Positions 9,801 through 21,056 of a DNA stretch of 64,000 nt are shown here, in pieces. Below the pieces are notes generated by a model that saw only the letters and a list, made by a program, of their open reading frames with translations, was not told the DNA's origin and did not search any database. Both the position numbers and the translations under genes were made by a program. The stretch is taken from assembly GCA_036924085.1 (NCBI GenBank), contig JAVGWX010000001.1, positions 762,603 to 826,602 of the forward strand, written 5' to 3'. Numbering within the stretch: position 1 is the first letter of the stretch; each line of letters begins with the position of its first letter. This DNA comes from Ariolimax columbianus. Its lineage: Eukaryota > Mollusca > Gastropoda > Stylommatophora > Arionidae.

Positions 9801-11410
9801 TGGAAGGACTGGAATGGCTGGAGGGACTGGAAGGACTGGCTGGAAGGAATGGAAGGACTGGCTGGAAGGAAAGGAAGGACTGGAAGGACTGGCTGGAAGA
9901 AATGGAAGGACTGGCTGGAAGGAATGGCTGGAAGGAATGGAAGAACTGGAAGGACTGGCTGGAAGGACTGGCAGGACTGGCTGGAAAAACTGGAAGGACT
10001 GGCTGGAAGGACTGGCTGGAAGGAATGGAAGGACTTACTGGAAGGACTGGCTGGAAGGACTGGCTGGAAGGACTGGAAGAACTGGCTGGAAGGAATGGAA
10101 GGACTGGCTGGAAGGAATGGAAGGACTGGCTGGAAGGACTGGAAGGACTGGCAGGAAGGACTGGAAAGACTGGCTGGAAGGACTGGAAGGACTGGCTGGA
10201 AGGACTGGAAGGACTGGCTGGAAGGAATGGCTAGAAGGACTGGAAGGACTGGCTGGAAGAACTGGCTGGAAGGACTGGAAGGACTGGCTGGAAGGAATGG
10301 CTGGAAGGACTGGAAGGACTGGCTGGAAGGAATGGAAGGACTGGAAGGACTGGCTGGAAGGACTGGAAGGACTGGCTGGAAGGACTGGAAGGACTGGCTG
10401 GAAGGACTGGAAGGACTGGCTGGAAGGAATGGCTGGAAGGACTGGCTGGAAGGAATGACTGGAAGGACTGGAAGGACTGGCTGGAAGGACTGGAAGGACT
10501 GGCTGAAAGGACTGGAAGGACTGGAAGGACTGGAAGGAATGGCTGGAAGGACTGGAAGGACTGGAAGGACTGGAAGGAATGGCTGGAAGGACTGGAAGGA
10601 CTGGCTGGAATGACTGGAAGGACTGGAAGGACTGGCTGGAAGGAATGGCTGGAAGGACTGGCTGGAAGGAATGACTGGATGGACTGGACGGACTGGCTGG
10701 AAGGACTGGAAGGACTGGCTGGAAGGAATGGCTGGAAGGACTGTCGGGAAGGCATGGCTGGAAGGACTGGCTGGAAGGAATGGCTGGAAGGACTGGAAGG
10801 ACTGGAAGGACTGGCTGGAAGGACTGGCTGGAAGGAATGGCTGGAAGGACTGGTAGGACTGGAAGGACTGGCTGGAAGGAATGGCTGGAAGGACTGGAAG
10901 GACTGGCTGGAAGGAATGGCTGGAAGGACTGGCTGGAAGGACTGGCTGGAAGGAATGGCTGGAAGGACTGGAAGGACTGGCTGGAAGGACTGGAAGGACT
11001 GGCTGGAAGGACAGGCTCGAAGGACTGGAAGGACTGGCTAAAAAGAATGGCTGGAAGGACTGGCTGGAAGGACTGGCTGGAAGGACTGGAAGGACTGGCT
11101 GGAAGGACTGGGGAGACTACCTGGAAGGACTGGCTGGAAGGACTGGGGAGACTACCTGGAAGGACTGGCTAGAAGGACTGGGGAGACTACCTGGAAGGAC
11201 TGGCTGGAAGGACTGGGGAGACTACCTGGAAGGACTGGCTGGAAGGACTGGGGAGACTACCTGGAAGGACTGGCTGGAAGGACTGGGGAGACTACCTGGA
11301 AGGACTGGGGAGACTACCTTGAAGGACTGGCTGGAAGGACTGGGGAGACTACCTGGAAGGACTGGCTGGAAGGACTGGTGAGATTACCTGGAAGGACTGA
11401 CTGGAAGGAC
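6837..11410. repeat. 4.6-kb GGAAGGACT/GGCT compound minisatellite
   Basis: The array is built from two modules, GGAAGGACT (or GGAAGGAAT) and GGCT, giving units of 9 and 13 bp in irregular order (for example GGCTGGAAGGACT). The plus strand is rich in G and A. At 11095-11400 it changes to a regular unit of about 35 bp that adds GGGGAGACTACCT; a lone copy of the same GGGGAGACTACCT motif sits at the left edge (6862). The modules lack stop codons, so several plus-strand frames are open for hundreds of codons at once (W-K-D, G-R-T and L-E-G repeats); the longest (9439-10458) is not a gene. Confidence 0.97.
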
Positions 11411-11479
11411 TGGCTAGGTGAACAAACAAAAAAGGTCTTCATCACTCGTTATGGACGAACAACAACAACGTACTCTTGG

Positions 11480-12085
11480 GACATGTCCCTGGTGTCTCAC
11501 CTACACCCCTCGTATTCTTGACATGGACAGTTCCAGGTGTCTCACCTACACCCCTCGTAGTCTTGACATGGACAGTTCCAGGTGTCTCACCTACACCCCT
11601 CGTACTCTTGACATGGACAGTTCCAGGTGTCTCACCTACACCCCTCGCACTCTTGACATGGACTGTTCCAGGTGTCTCACCTACACCCCTCGTACTCTTG
11701 ACATGGACAGTTCCAGGTGTCTCACCTACACCCCTCGTACTCTTGACATGGACAGTTCCAGGTATCTCACCTACACCCCTCGCACTCTTGGGACATGTCC
11801 CTAGTGTCTCACCTACACCCCTCGTACTCTTGACATGGACTGTTCCAGGTGTCTCACCTACACCCCTCGTACTCTTGACATGGACAGTTCCAGGTGTCTC
11901 CCTTACACCCCTTGTACTCTTGACATGGACTGTTCCAGGTGTCTCACCTACACCCCTCGTACTCTTGACATGGACTGTTCCAGGTGTCTCACCTACACCC
12001 CTCGTACTCTTGACATGGACAGTTCCAGGTGTCTCCCCCACACCCCTTGTACTCTTGACATGGACAGTTCCAGGACGGTATACGA
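11480..12085. repeat. 45-bp minisatellite, about 13 copies
   Basis: The unit carries CTACACCCCTCGTACTCTTG, then ACATGGACAGTTCCAGGTGT. The period is exactly 45 bp (11501, 11546 and so on), with occasional shorter units containing GGGACATGTCCCT. It is open in several frames on both strands because 45 is a multiple of 3. Confidence 0.97.
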
Positions 12086-12607
12086 AACCATTCTTCATGT
12101 GTTTTGACCTTACGTACTTCTGGGATCCAGACTTTAAGATGTAGCAAAGATGGCGCCGTAACCAGCTGCAGGTCTACATTGCTCTGGTGTTTTAGTTCAT
12201 TATGGATGCCACCAGACCACGGATTTGCCCGGAATTCACATTAGTCGACGACTTACACTTATGTTCAAGGAAACGTGTTGTTGTTTTCACTTTGTAAATG
12301 TTAATTCATTCACTTTTCGTGATTTCTTCTGTCCGATTATCCTGGAATGGACATCGCCTATATGAATAGCTTAAACCCGTGTCATATTTTACGGTCTTGT
12401 TCACACGGCTGAACTTCACGAGACTGGCGTCCTTCGCCTTAACTGCAAACAGTCTCGGTTTTGGTGTGTGAAATTTAGACACGACTATAATGAACTTGAA
12501 CACAGCCCAAGAGAGATGCTCAACTCACACACTGAATGATGTCCCTATGACCTTTCGTGGTTGTGGGAAAGGCACGACATACAACAATCTGCATCCTATA
12601 ATATCTT
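12086..12607. other. unique sequence, nothing recognised
   Basis: No gene recognised. The first 30 bp (TACGAAACCATTCTTCATGT) resembles 13475-13500 (TTCGAGACCGTTCTTTATGT), hinting at a short dispersed repeat flanking the next array. Confidence 0.35.
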
Positions 12608-12712
12608 GCCACTGGCCAAGGGTAACTCAGGACCAGAGAGTGAGGTTGACAAAAGGCGCAGTTGCTTACTCCCTTTAATCCAAATCACTGCGCAGGTCAA
12701 CCATTTCAGCGG
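12608..12712 (+). repeat. dispersed repeat, copy 2 (see 6440-6545)
   Basis: Contains CTTGCCACTGG, CCAGAGAGTGAGGTTGAC, GCGCAG and CTGCGCAGGTCAA in the same order as copy 1. It abuts a minisatellite on its right side. Confidence 0.6.
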
Positions 12713-12718
12713 CCACAG

Positions 12719-13368
12719 CAAGAGAAAAGACTGTCCCCACGGCTGAACAAAGAGAAAAGACTGCCCCCCACGGCTGAACAAAGAGAAAAGACTGTCCCCA
12801 CGGCTGAATAACGAGAAAAGACTGCCCGCGCGGCTGAACAAAGAGAAAAGACTGTCCCTCACGGCTAAACAAAGAGAAAAGACGGTCCCCACGGCTGAAT
12901 ATAGAGAAAAGACTGCCCACGCGGCTGAACAAAGAGAAAAGGCTGTCCCCCACGGCTAAACAAAGAGAAAAGACTGTCCCCCACGGCTAAACAAAGAGAA
13001 AAGACTGTCCCCACGGCTGAATAACGAGAAAAGACTGCCCACACGGCTGAACAAAGAGAAAAGACTGTCCCCACGGCTGAATAACGAGAAAAGACTGCCC
13101 ACACGGCTGAACAAAGAGAAAAGACTGTCCCCACGGCTGAACAAAGAGAAAAGACTGTCCCCACGGCTGAACAAAGAGAAAAGACTGTCCCCACGGCTAA
13201 ACAAAGAGAAAAGACTGCCCCCACGGCTGAACAAAGAGAAAAGACTGTCCCCACGGCTGAACAAAGAGAAAAGACTGTCCCCACGGCTGAACGAAAAGAA
13301 CAGACTGTCCCCACGGCTGAACAAAGAGAAAAGACTGTCCCCACGGCTGAACAAAGAGAGTGATCTTC
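12719..13368. repeat. 30-bp minisatellite, about 21 copies
   Basis: Unit ACAAAGAGAAAAGACTG then TCCCCACGGCTGA, with ATAACGAG and CCCAC variants. The left half mixes variants; the right half is nearly uniform. Open frames on the minus strand (SLFSLFSRGD repeats) are artefacts. Confidence 0.97.
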
Positions 13369-14011
13369 ATTATATGTGATGGACAAATATCTTCTGAAAT
13401 GTGATCCCTGATTTGCCTCACTTTCGATCAAGGCGATATGGTTGACCCACCTGACGTATTTGACACAGACAACATTCGAGACCGTTCTTTATGTGTCTCT
13501 CTGACGCCTTTCTGTCTTCCCAGCAGGCTCACGAGCCCAACCAGTGGAATCCAGATATGTTTGCCCCCAACTGTGTCTCTAGCACTTCTCTCAGTGAATG
13601 TCTCACGATCGCTGGGATCAGTCCACTGTCCCTTCCATCAGGCAACAGGGAGCAATGCCTAGGGAATATACAGTGACAATCTCCCGACCAGCTATGTCTG
13701 TATTGCGCCACGTTTCGGCCTTTATTGACCCCTCGTGTTCCTCCCTACCAACATGCCTCGGGTCACGAGGTACCTCTGCCACCCCCCCCCCTTTCCCCCA
13801 GTTCGTAGCTTGTCTCCTCGTCTGACTAGCACACCCTGTCCATATGCCAAATTCCCCATTTCTTGCTGGAGCCCCTACTAACTTTACGTTGGATATCTAG
13901 CTGTCAAATTCTAAACAACTTAAACCTACCCATCTTTACGTGTCATATGGGCACCACCGCAAGGGCGGCCCTGAACCTGTGACAACTTCTCACCAAATCA
14001 TATGTAGCACA
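13369..14011. other. unique sequence, nothing recognised
   Basis: About 640 bp. Several open frames of 60-75 codons overlap at 13440-13825, none with a recognisable domain or convincing splice sites. A C9 tract lies near 13783. Confidence 0.35.
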
Positions 14012-14632
14012 AACCCCCGACCAGCCTCACCTAGGTAGCACAAACCCCCGGCTAGCCTCAGGTAGCACAAACTCCGACCAGCCTCACCTAGGTAGCACAA
14101 ACCCCGACCAGCTTCACCTAGGTAGCACAAACCCCGACCAGCCTCAGGTAGCACAAACCCCGAACAGCCTCACCTAGGTAGCACAAACCCCGACCAGCCT
14201 CACCTAGGTAGCACAAACCCCGACCAGCCTCACCTAGGTAGCACAAACCCCCAGCTAGCCTCAGGTAGCACAAACCCCGACCAGCCTCACCTAGGTAGCA
14301 CAAACCCCGACCAGCCTCACCTAGGTAGCACAAACCCCGACCAGCCTCACCTAGGTAGCACAAACCCCCGGCTAGCCTCAGGTAGCAAAACCCCCGACCA
14401 GCCTCACCTAGATAGTACAAACCCCGACCAGCCTCACCTAGGTAGCACAAACCCCGACCAGCCTCACCTAGGTAGCACAAACCCCGACCAGCCTCACCTA
14501 GGTAGCACAAACCCCGACCAGCCTCACCTAGGTAGCACAAACCCCGACCAGCCTCACCTAGGTAGCACAAACCCCGACCAGCCTCACCTAGGTAGCACAA
14601 ACCCCGACCAGCCTCACCTAGGTAGCACAAAC
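14012..14632. repeat. 30-bp minisatellite, about 20 copies
   Basis: Unit CCTCACCTAGGTAGCACAAA then CCCCGACCAG. A shorter variant (GGCTAGCCTCAGGTAGCAC) recurs several times. The minus-strand frame of 183 codons (GLCYLGEAGR repeats) is an array artefact. Confidence 0.97.
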
Positions 14633-15350
14633 TCACGCGCGCTAACCACAACGCTACGCGGCTCCCCACAGTTTGCCTAGTCCAGCTAAAATGAGCTTTC
14701 CTTCATCTAGGTACCGCTATTTGCTACAGGGACTGGGGTGGGCTAGTGGACTACCTTGTGGAACTCCCCACGGTAACCCCGTCGCTGAGGCTACTACTGC
14801 GGGATCCGCACTTCTATCACACGACAACAGGGCTGCTTGCTTTCACCGAGTCTCTATAACTCTTATTATGAGATAACGGAACATCTTCAGAGTTGTAATT
14901 AAGCTGTCAAAGTCAATTGTATGAAAGATTATGCCATCAAATTTGCCGATGGTAAAGCTGATAATTGATTTCCGACCCAATAATTAAAGGAAACCATGAG
15001 TTCCAGAACCACGACACAGTCTTTGGACGCTGGGTCGGTTTTAGAAACTGCGGCTACCAGGCAAATAAAATTCAGACCTCTGAGGTGCGAATGTCAGGGA
15101 ACCAATGGTATAAGACAGAACGAGCTTGATTTGACATTTAAAGAAAAAAAAGGGGGTGTATATATATATTTAAATCAGGAAATAAATAAAAGAGGTCTGA
15201 ATCAAGTATGAAGGAAAATAAATATACTCATTCCCAAAACAATTGTGTATATTGTGCATCAGAAACTCGACAGGGTAAACCGAGGAACATAAGAAAATAA
15301 AAATAGCAACCAAATATATAGGAAGGACAACGAGGATCATTAAATGCGAG
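14633..15350. other. unique sequence, nothing recognised
   Basis: Single-copy sequence. At 14640-14665 the minus strand has a tRNA A-box-like string (TAGCGTTGTGGTTAGCGCG) without a matching B box. A short A-rich tract near 15142 and a TATATATATAT tract near 15160 are present. No gene found. Confidence 0.35.
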
Positions 15351-15351
15351 G

Positions 15352-15440
15352 AACATCGGGAGGAACATCGGGAGGAACATCGGGAGGAACATCGGGAGGA
15401 ACATCGGGAGGAACATCGGGAGGAACATCGGGAGGAACAT
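15352..15440. repeat. 12-bp repeat, 7 copies
   Basis: Unit GGAGGAACATCG, perfect copies. Confidence 0.95.
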
Positions 15441-15815
15441 CACGGAAACACCAGGCTAGGTACAAACAGACACACCCACGCATCCAAGCACTGGTTTATG
15501 CGTCTTAATATTGCCCAAATTGACTACGGTCTGGGGTGGAATAGCCGCGCCTCCGCCAGTAGAAACTAGTGAGGCAAACACATCAAATAATAAAATACGC
15601 AAGACGTCAGTGATGAAGGCAGACGACGACTGGTTATCAGACGTCACAGGTGGACGCCTCTGCGCGAGTCGGGGCGTTCATCAAGATAGCGGGAGGGGGT
15701 AGGGGATTCAACAAGTTTGTACACCATTATTGTTTGAGAGATAACCCAAGCTGGGTTCTGTTAAGTAGAGTCGAGGTAAGTGTGCCACGACAGGGTTCAG
15801 TGTGCTCAGAGGACA
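15441..15815. other. unique spacer, nothing recognised
   Basis: Frames of about 63 codons on both strands overlap at 15456-15702; no family recognised. Confidence 0.35.
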
Positions 15816-16270
15816 GAGTCAGATGGAGAGACAGACAAACTTTATAACCAGTCTCAGGACTGATCAACTAGAGGATAGAGTCAGATGGAGAGACAGACAA
15901 ACTTTATAACCAGTCTCAGGACTGACCAACTAGAGGATAGAGTCAGATGGAGAGACAGACAAACTTTATAACCAGTCTCAGGACTGACCAACTAGAGAAT
16001 AGAGTCAGATGGAGAGACAGACAAACTTTATAACCAGTCTCAGGACTGACCAACTAGAGAATAGAGTCAGATGGAGAGACAGACAAACTTTATAACCAGT
16101 CTCAGGACTGACCAACTAGAGAATAGAGTCAGATGGAGAGACAGACAAACTTTATAACCAGTCTCAGGACTGACCAACTAGAGAATAGAGTCAGATGGAG
16201 AGACAGACAAACTTTATAACCAGTCTCAGGACTGACCAACTAGAGGATAGAGTCAGATGGAGAGACATTT
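15816..16270. repeat. 62-bp minisatellite, about 7 copies
   Basis: The unit holds AGATGGAGAGACAGACAAAC and CCAGTCTCAGGACTGA-CAAC. Copies start at 15821, 15883, 15945 and so on, and differ at only one or two sites (GAGGATAG/GAGAATAG). Confidence 0.95.
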
Positions 16271-16849
16271 TCAAACAACCTTACAACCAGTCTCAGACAA
16301 CCTTACAACCAGCCTCAGGACATCCAACGAACTCCTCATCACATCCCCCTATACATCGCCTATCCACAGTTGCAGCACAACTTATTAACCGTTTCATTTA
16401 GCGGTTCCGAAACTGTACTTGTGAGGGACCTCTTCCCAGTAGGGTGGTCTGCCTACGTGATGTCTCCGCCACAACAGAACGGTTCCCAGTCAACGTCGGG
16501 AGCAGCACACTTTCTTGAAGGGAGAGGTCGCGTGTTGACAGGTTCCAATGTAGGTCAGGGTTCAACCGTGACATATGGCTTGTGTACACTACAATAGAGA
16601 AGGTTGATTGAACCTTGTGAGCCGGGCACGATAACCAGGGCTGATCTGTGATATCCTGGCCTGATAAGGCCTTCTCGTGTCACGTGACATGAAACGCTGA
16701 GCCTACAGGTCACTTAGGGGCAGGTCCAATTGTAGACTTGAGGACGCAGACTAGCTTGATGTCAGGGCTGTCACAGATATATGTCAGGGATGTCACAGAG
16801 TGGGAGATGTCACATATATATGTCAGGGATGTCACAGACTGGGAGATGC
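16271..16849. other. unique sequence with short repeats
   Basis: Mostly single copy. Between 16757 and 16850, ATATATGTCAGGGATGTCACAGA is present as two to three partial copies. No gene. Confidence 0.4.
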
Positions 16850-17110
16850 CAGGTGAAACATGCTGACCCACGACTGCATCTGATGGCCTGGTAGGTCCCC
16901 TGTTGACAGACCGTCGTCCAGTGACACTGAGATCCCCACAATGGTGAGCCTACAGAGACGACAGGAGCACACAGAGACTACTTCCACCTTCTTCAGTAGG
17001 TCCTGGATATAGGAGGAGCCACTGTAACCTGCTACCAGAGGAATATCACAAAGAACGTTGAGCTGAACGAGAACAGCTTCCAGCAGTAAAGGTTTTGTCA
17101 TTTCAATACT
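16850..17110 (-). pseudogene. possible decayed MFS-transporter exon
   Basis: On the minus strand, pieces in different frames resemble the second half of MFSD4/NaGLT1-type transporters: FFVIFLW then QVTV with TY further on, followed by a stretch with GGGGATCTCAGTGTCACTGG that could be a frameshifted FWGSxSxGR motif. No frame is open across it and no clean splice sites were found. The call rests on weak pattern memory and on the presence of a genuine MFS exon at 1816-1961 on the same strand. Treat as a hint. Confidence 0.2.
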
Positions 17111-17117
17111 GGATATT

Positions 17118-17272
17118 GTGGGGACAGTGGGACACATCTTGTGGGACGCATTTTGTAGGGACAGTGGGACACATCTTGTGGGACGCATTTTGTGGGGAAA
17201 GTGGGACACATCTAGTGGGACGCATTTTGTGGGGAAAGTGGGACACATCTAGTGGGACGCATCTTGCGGAGT
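17118..17272. repeat. 37-bp repeat, 4 copies
   Basis: Unit GTGGGACACATCTTGTGGGA then CGCATTTTGTGGGGAAA, with a TAG/TTG variant. Confidence 0.9.
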
Positions 17273-17416
17273 GACAAGCAAATAAATGAGGAAGACTGTC
17301 AGAATTTGAGGGTAAGAGAAGAATGTACGAAGTCAGTCCAGGCAATTCGGGTCGTCTGGTACCATCACTTTGCTGCAAGACAGGCAGACATGTCAGAGGT
17401 AGACCACCTGAACAAC

Positions 17417-18660
17417 ATCAACAGAGGTCACTGGAGACCAACATACAACAGAGGTCAGAGGAGATCCACATACAACAGATAGAGGTCACTGGAGACCCAC
17501 ATACAACAGAGGTCACTGGAGACCCACATACAACAGAGGTCAGAGGAGACCCACATACAACAGAGGTCAGAGGAGACCCACATACAACAGATAGAGGTCA
17601 CTGGAGACCCACATACAACAGAGGTCACTGGAGACCCACATACAACAGAGGTCACTGGAGACCCACATACAAAAGAGGTCAGAGGAGACCCACATACAAC
17701 AGAGGTCAGAGGAGACCCACATACAACAGAGGTCACTGGAGACCCACAAACAACAGAGGTCAGAGGAGATCCACATACAACAGAGGTCACTGGAGACCCA
17801 CATACAACAGAGGTCAGAGGAGATCCACATACAACAGAGGTCACTGGAGACCCACATACAACAGAGGTCAGAGGAGATCCACATACAACAGAGGTCAGAG
17901 GAGATCCACATACAACAGAGGTCAGAGGAGATCCACATACAACAGAGGTCAGAGGAGATCCACATACAACAGACAGAGGTCACTGGAGACCCACATACAA
18001 CAGAGGTCAGAGGAGATCCACATACAACAGAGGTCACTGGAGACCCACAAACAACAGAGGTCACTGGAGACCCACATACAACAGAGGTCACTGGAGACCC
18101 ACATACAACAGAGGTCACTGGAGACCCACAAACAACAGAGGTCACTGGAGACCCACAAACAACAGAGGTCAGAGGAGATCCACATACAACAGAGGTCACT
18201 GGAGACCCACAAACAACAGAGGTCAGAGGAGATCCACATACAACAGAGGTCAGAGGAGATCCACATACAACAGAGGTCAGAGGAGATCCACATACAACAG
18301 AGGTCAGAGGAGATCCACATACAACAGAGGTCAGAGGAGATCCACATACAACAGAGGTCAGAGGAGATCCACATACAACAGAGGTCAGAGGAGATCAACA
18401 TACAACAGATAGAGGTCACTGGAGACCCACAAACAACAGAGGTCAGAGGAGATCCACATACAACAGAGGTCACTGGAGACCCACAAACAACAGAGGTCAG
18501 AGGAGATCCACATACAACAGAGGTCACTGGAGACCCACAAACAACAGAGGTCAGAGGAGATCCACATACAAAAGAGGTCAGAGGAGATCCACATACAACA
18601 GAGGTCAGAGGAGATCCACATACAACAGATAGAGGTCACTGGAGACCCACAAACAACAGA
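17417..18660 (+). repeat. 27-bp minisatellite, forward block
   Basis: Two variant units alternate: AGAGGTCACTGGAGACCCAC plus ATACAAC, and AGAGGTCAGAGGAGATCCAC plus ATACAAC. About 45 copies. Occasional 31-bp units (extra ATAG or ACAG) shift frame. The 453-codon frame through here is an array artefact. Confidence 0.97.
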
Positions 18661-19178
18661 GTGACCTCCGTCTGTTGTATGTGAATGCCCAGTGACCTCT
18701 GTCTGTTGTATGTGAATGCCCAGTGACCTCGGTCTATTGTATGTAAATCTCCAGTGACCTCGGTCTGTTGTATGTGAATCTCCAGTGACCTCGGTCTGTT
18801 GTATGTGAATCTCCAGTGATCTCGGTCTGTTGTATGTAAATCTCCAGTGACCTCTGTCTGTTGCATGTGAATCTCCAGTGACCTCGGTCTGTTGTTTGTG
18901 GGTCTCCAGCGACCTCAGTCTGTTGTATGTGGATTTTCTCTGAGCTCTGTTCTTTGTTGGTCTCCAGTGACCTCTGTCTGTTGTATGTGGATCTCCTCTG
19001 ACCTCTGTTGTTTGTGGGTCTCCAGTGACCTCTGTTGTATGTGGATCTCCTCTGACCTCTGATGTTTGTGGGTCTCCAGTGACCTCTGTTGTATGTGGAT
19101 CTCCTCTGACCTTTGTTGTTTGTGGGTCTCAGTGACCTCTATCTGTTGTATGTGGATCTCCTCTGACCTCTGCTGTAT
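18661..19178 (-). repeat. palindrome left arm (inverted 27-mer block)
   Basis: The 27-mer repeat switches orientation exactly at 18661. The arm is the reverse complement of 19191-19708: outer tips GTGACCTCCG (18661) and CGGAGGTCAC (ending 19708), inner tips TGCTGTAT (19171-19178) and ATACAGCA (19191-19198). The coordinate sum of paired bases is constant (38369) at both ends, so there is no net indel in 518 bp. Unusual variant units (TTTTCTCTGAGCTCTG and TCTATTGTATG) are mirrored precisely. Confidence 0.93.
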
Positions 19179-19190
19179 GAGGAGATCCAC

Positions 19191-19708
19191 ATACAGCAGA
19201 GGTCAGAGGAGATCCACATACAACAGATAGAGGTCACTGAGACCCACAAACAACAAAGGTCAGAGGAGATCCACATACAACAGAGGTCACTGGAGACCCA
19301 CAAACATCAGAGGTCAGAGGAGATCCACATACAACAGAGGTCACTGGAGACCCACAAACAACAGAGGTCAGAGGAGATCCACATACAACAGACAGAGGTC
19401 ACTGGAGACCAACAAAGAACAGAGCTCAGAGAAAATCCACATACAACAGACTGAGGTCGCTGGAGACCCACAAACAACAGACCGAGGTCACTGGAGATTC
19501 ACATGCAACAGACAGAGGTCACTGGAGATTTACATACAACAGACCGAGATCACTGGAGATTCACATACAACAGACCGAGGTCACTGGAGATTCACATACA
19601 ACAGACCGAGGTCACTGGAGATTTACATACAATAGACCGAGGTCACTGGGCATTCACATACAACAGACAGAGGTCACTGGGCATTCACATACAACAGACG
19701 GAGGTCAC
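19191..19708 (+). repeat. palindrome right arm
   Basis: Mirror of 18661-19178 with a 12-bp spacer (GAGGAGATCCAC, 19179-19190). The array continues in the same forward orientation beyond the arm. Confidence 0.93.
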
Positions 19709-19915
19709 TGGGCATTCACATACAACAGACCTAGATCACTGGAGACCCACATACAACAGACCTAGATCACTGGAGACCCACATACAACAGACCTAGATCA
19801 CTGGAGACCCACATACAACAGACCTAGATCACTGGAGACCCACATACAACATACCTAGATCACTGGAGACCCACATACAACAGACCTAGATCACTGGAGA
19901 CCCACATACAAAAAA
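19709..19915 (+). repeat. 27-mer array, right end block
   Basis: Units with CCTAGATCACTGGAGACCC and ACATACAACAGA, about seven nearly identical copies, more uniform than the rest of the array. Confidence 0.95.
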
Positions 19916-19979
19916 ACCTTTGACAACTGAACGTGAGTTCTTAAAAAGCTAAAACATATGGCTGTAGGGATATTGGTTT

Positions 19980-20590
19980 GTTTCTTTCTAAGAATCGACG
20001 TCACTGCACTCCGGGCATACCCATAGGTGCTTTAGTCTCTCTCAACAAATGGCGTAAGGTATGGATGCTGATGGTCCCTGTAGCTCGCTGGTTGTACACT
20101 CTCCTGCTCCGTCCTCTCGTGCACCCTACTCCGCTCGAACCTCGTTTCATGTCAGAAAATGTGCAACCTGTGAATTGCTGCCTCATCTATTGCCGTGTCC
20201 TCATCCAGCAGGCGGCCATTGATTGATTTCTAAATGTCACTACTATCCATCACCAATGTGCCCATGATGGGAGCTCGTGAAGCCAAGATGTCAGCTCTTT
20301 CCTTGCCCTGAACCCCGGCATGAACAGGACAGTAGATTCAGGTCAACCCCTGGAGGTTTGAGGCCTCAACAGCTGCTATCCACTCGTACCTAAGCCTTCC
20401 CTTCTGTACCTTCTGAAGTACGGCTTGCGCGTCTGTCCCGATGACTGCCTTTGTTTTAGAAGTCTCAGATATCCATTTCAGTGCTGAGGTCACTGCCTCC
20501 GTCTCCATTCTCATACTGGAGGTTGTTGACATGTATGCCCTGCTGCGCTCAGCAACGACCTTTCCTCTCCCTCTAGCCGAGAAACCCCAG
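19980..20590 (-). pseudogene. LINE RNase H domain, 3' half
   Basis: On the minus strand one frame reads TTSSMRMETEAVTSALKW (about 20535-20480), which fits the conserved glutamate helix of LINE-encoded RNase H, then AVIGTDAQAVL (TD catalytic aspartate). After a stop at about 20336 it continues IYCPVHAGVQGKERADILAS, the HAGVxGNExAD end of the domain, with its last catalytic aspartate. Further stops follow. An array (20570-21056) separates this half from the first RNase H strand. Known family role: degrading the RNA strand during target-primed reverse transcription. This copy is inactive. Confidence 0.75.
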
Positions 20591-21056
20591 CCTGATGTCC
20601 CACTGCCCAGCAAAGACCTCTCCTCTCCCTCTAGCCGAGAAACCCCAGCCTGATGTCCCACTCAGCCACGACCTCTCCTCCGACTCTAGCCGAGAAACCC
20701 CAGCCTGATGTCCCACTCAGCCACGACCTCTCCTCCGACTCTAGCCGAGAAACCCCAGCCTGATGTCCCACTCAGCCACGACCTCTCCTCCGACTCTAGC
20801 CGAGAAACCCCAGCCTGATGTCCCACTGCGCAGCAAAGACCTCTCCTCTCCCTCTAGCCGAGAAACCCCAGCCTGATGTCCCACTGCCCAGCAAAGACCT
20901 CTCCTCTCCCTCTAGCCGAGAAACCCCAGCCTGATGTCCCACTCAGCCACGACCTCTCCTCCGACTCTAGCCGAGAAACCCCAGCCTGATGTCCCACTCA
21001 GCCACGACCTCTCCTCCGACTCTAGCCGAGAAACCCCAGCCTGATGTCCCACTGCG
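20570..21056. repeat. 55/58-bp minisatellite inside RNase H, 9 copies
   Basis: TCTAGCCGAGAAACCCCAGC recurs at 20570, 20628, 20686, 20741, 20796, 20854, 20912, 20967 and 21022. Two unit classes of 55 and 58 bp differ by 3 bp (TCAGCCACG or TGCCCAGCAAAG). On the minus strand the unit encodes GTSGWGFSAR, part of the LINE RNase H itself, so the array arose by amplification of LINE coding DNA. Confidence 0.92.

Noticed and set aside
9439..10458. 339-codon open frame of W-K-D/L-E-G/A-G-R-T repeats
   Set aside because: Two other frames of the same strand are open over the same DNA because the 9- and 13-bp modules contain no stops; no start context, domain or splice site.
17323..18684. 453-codon open frame
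   Set aside because: Produced by the 27-bp array; the minus strand is open as well, and frame changes follow the 31-bp units.
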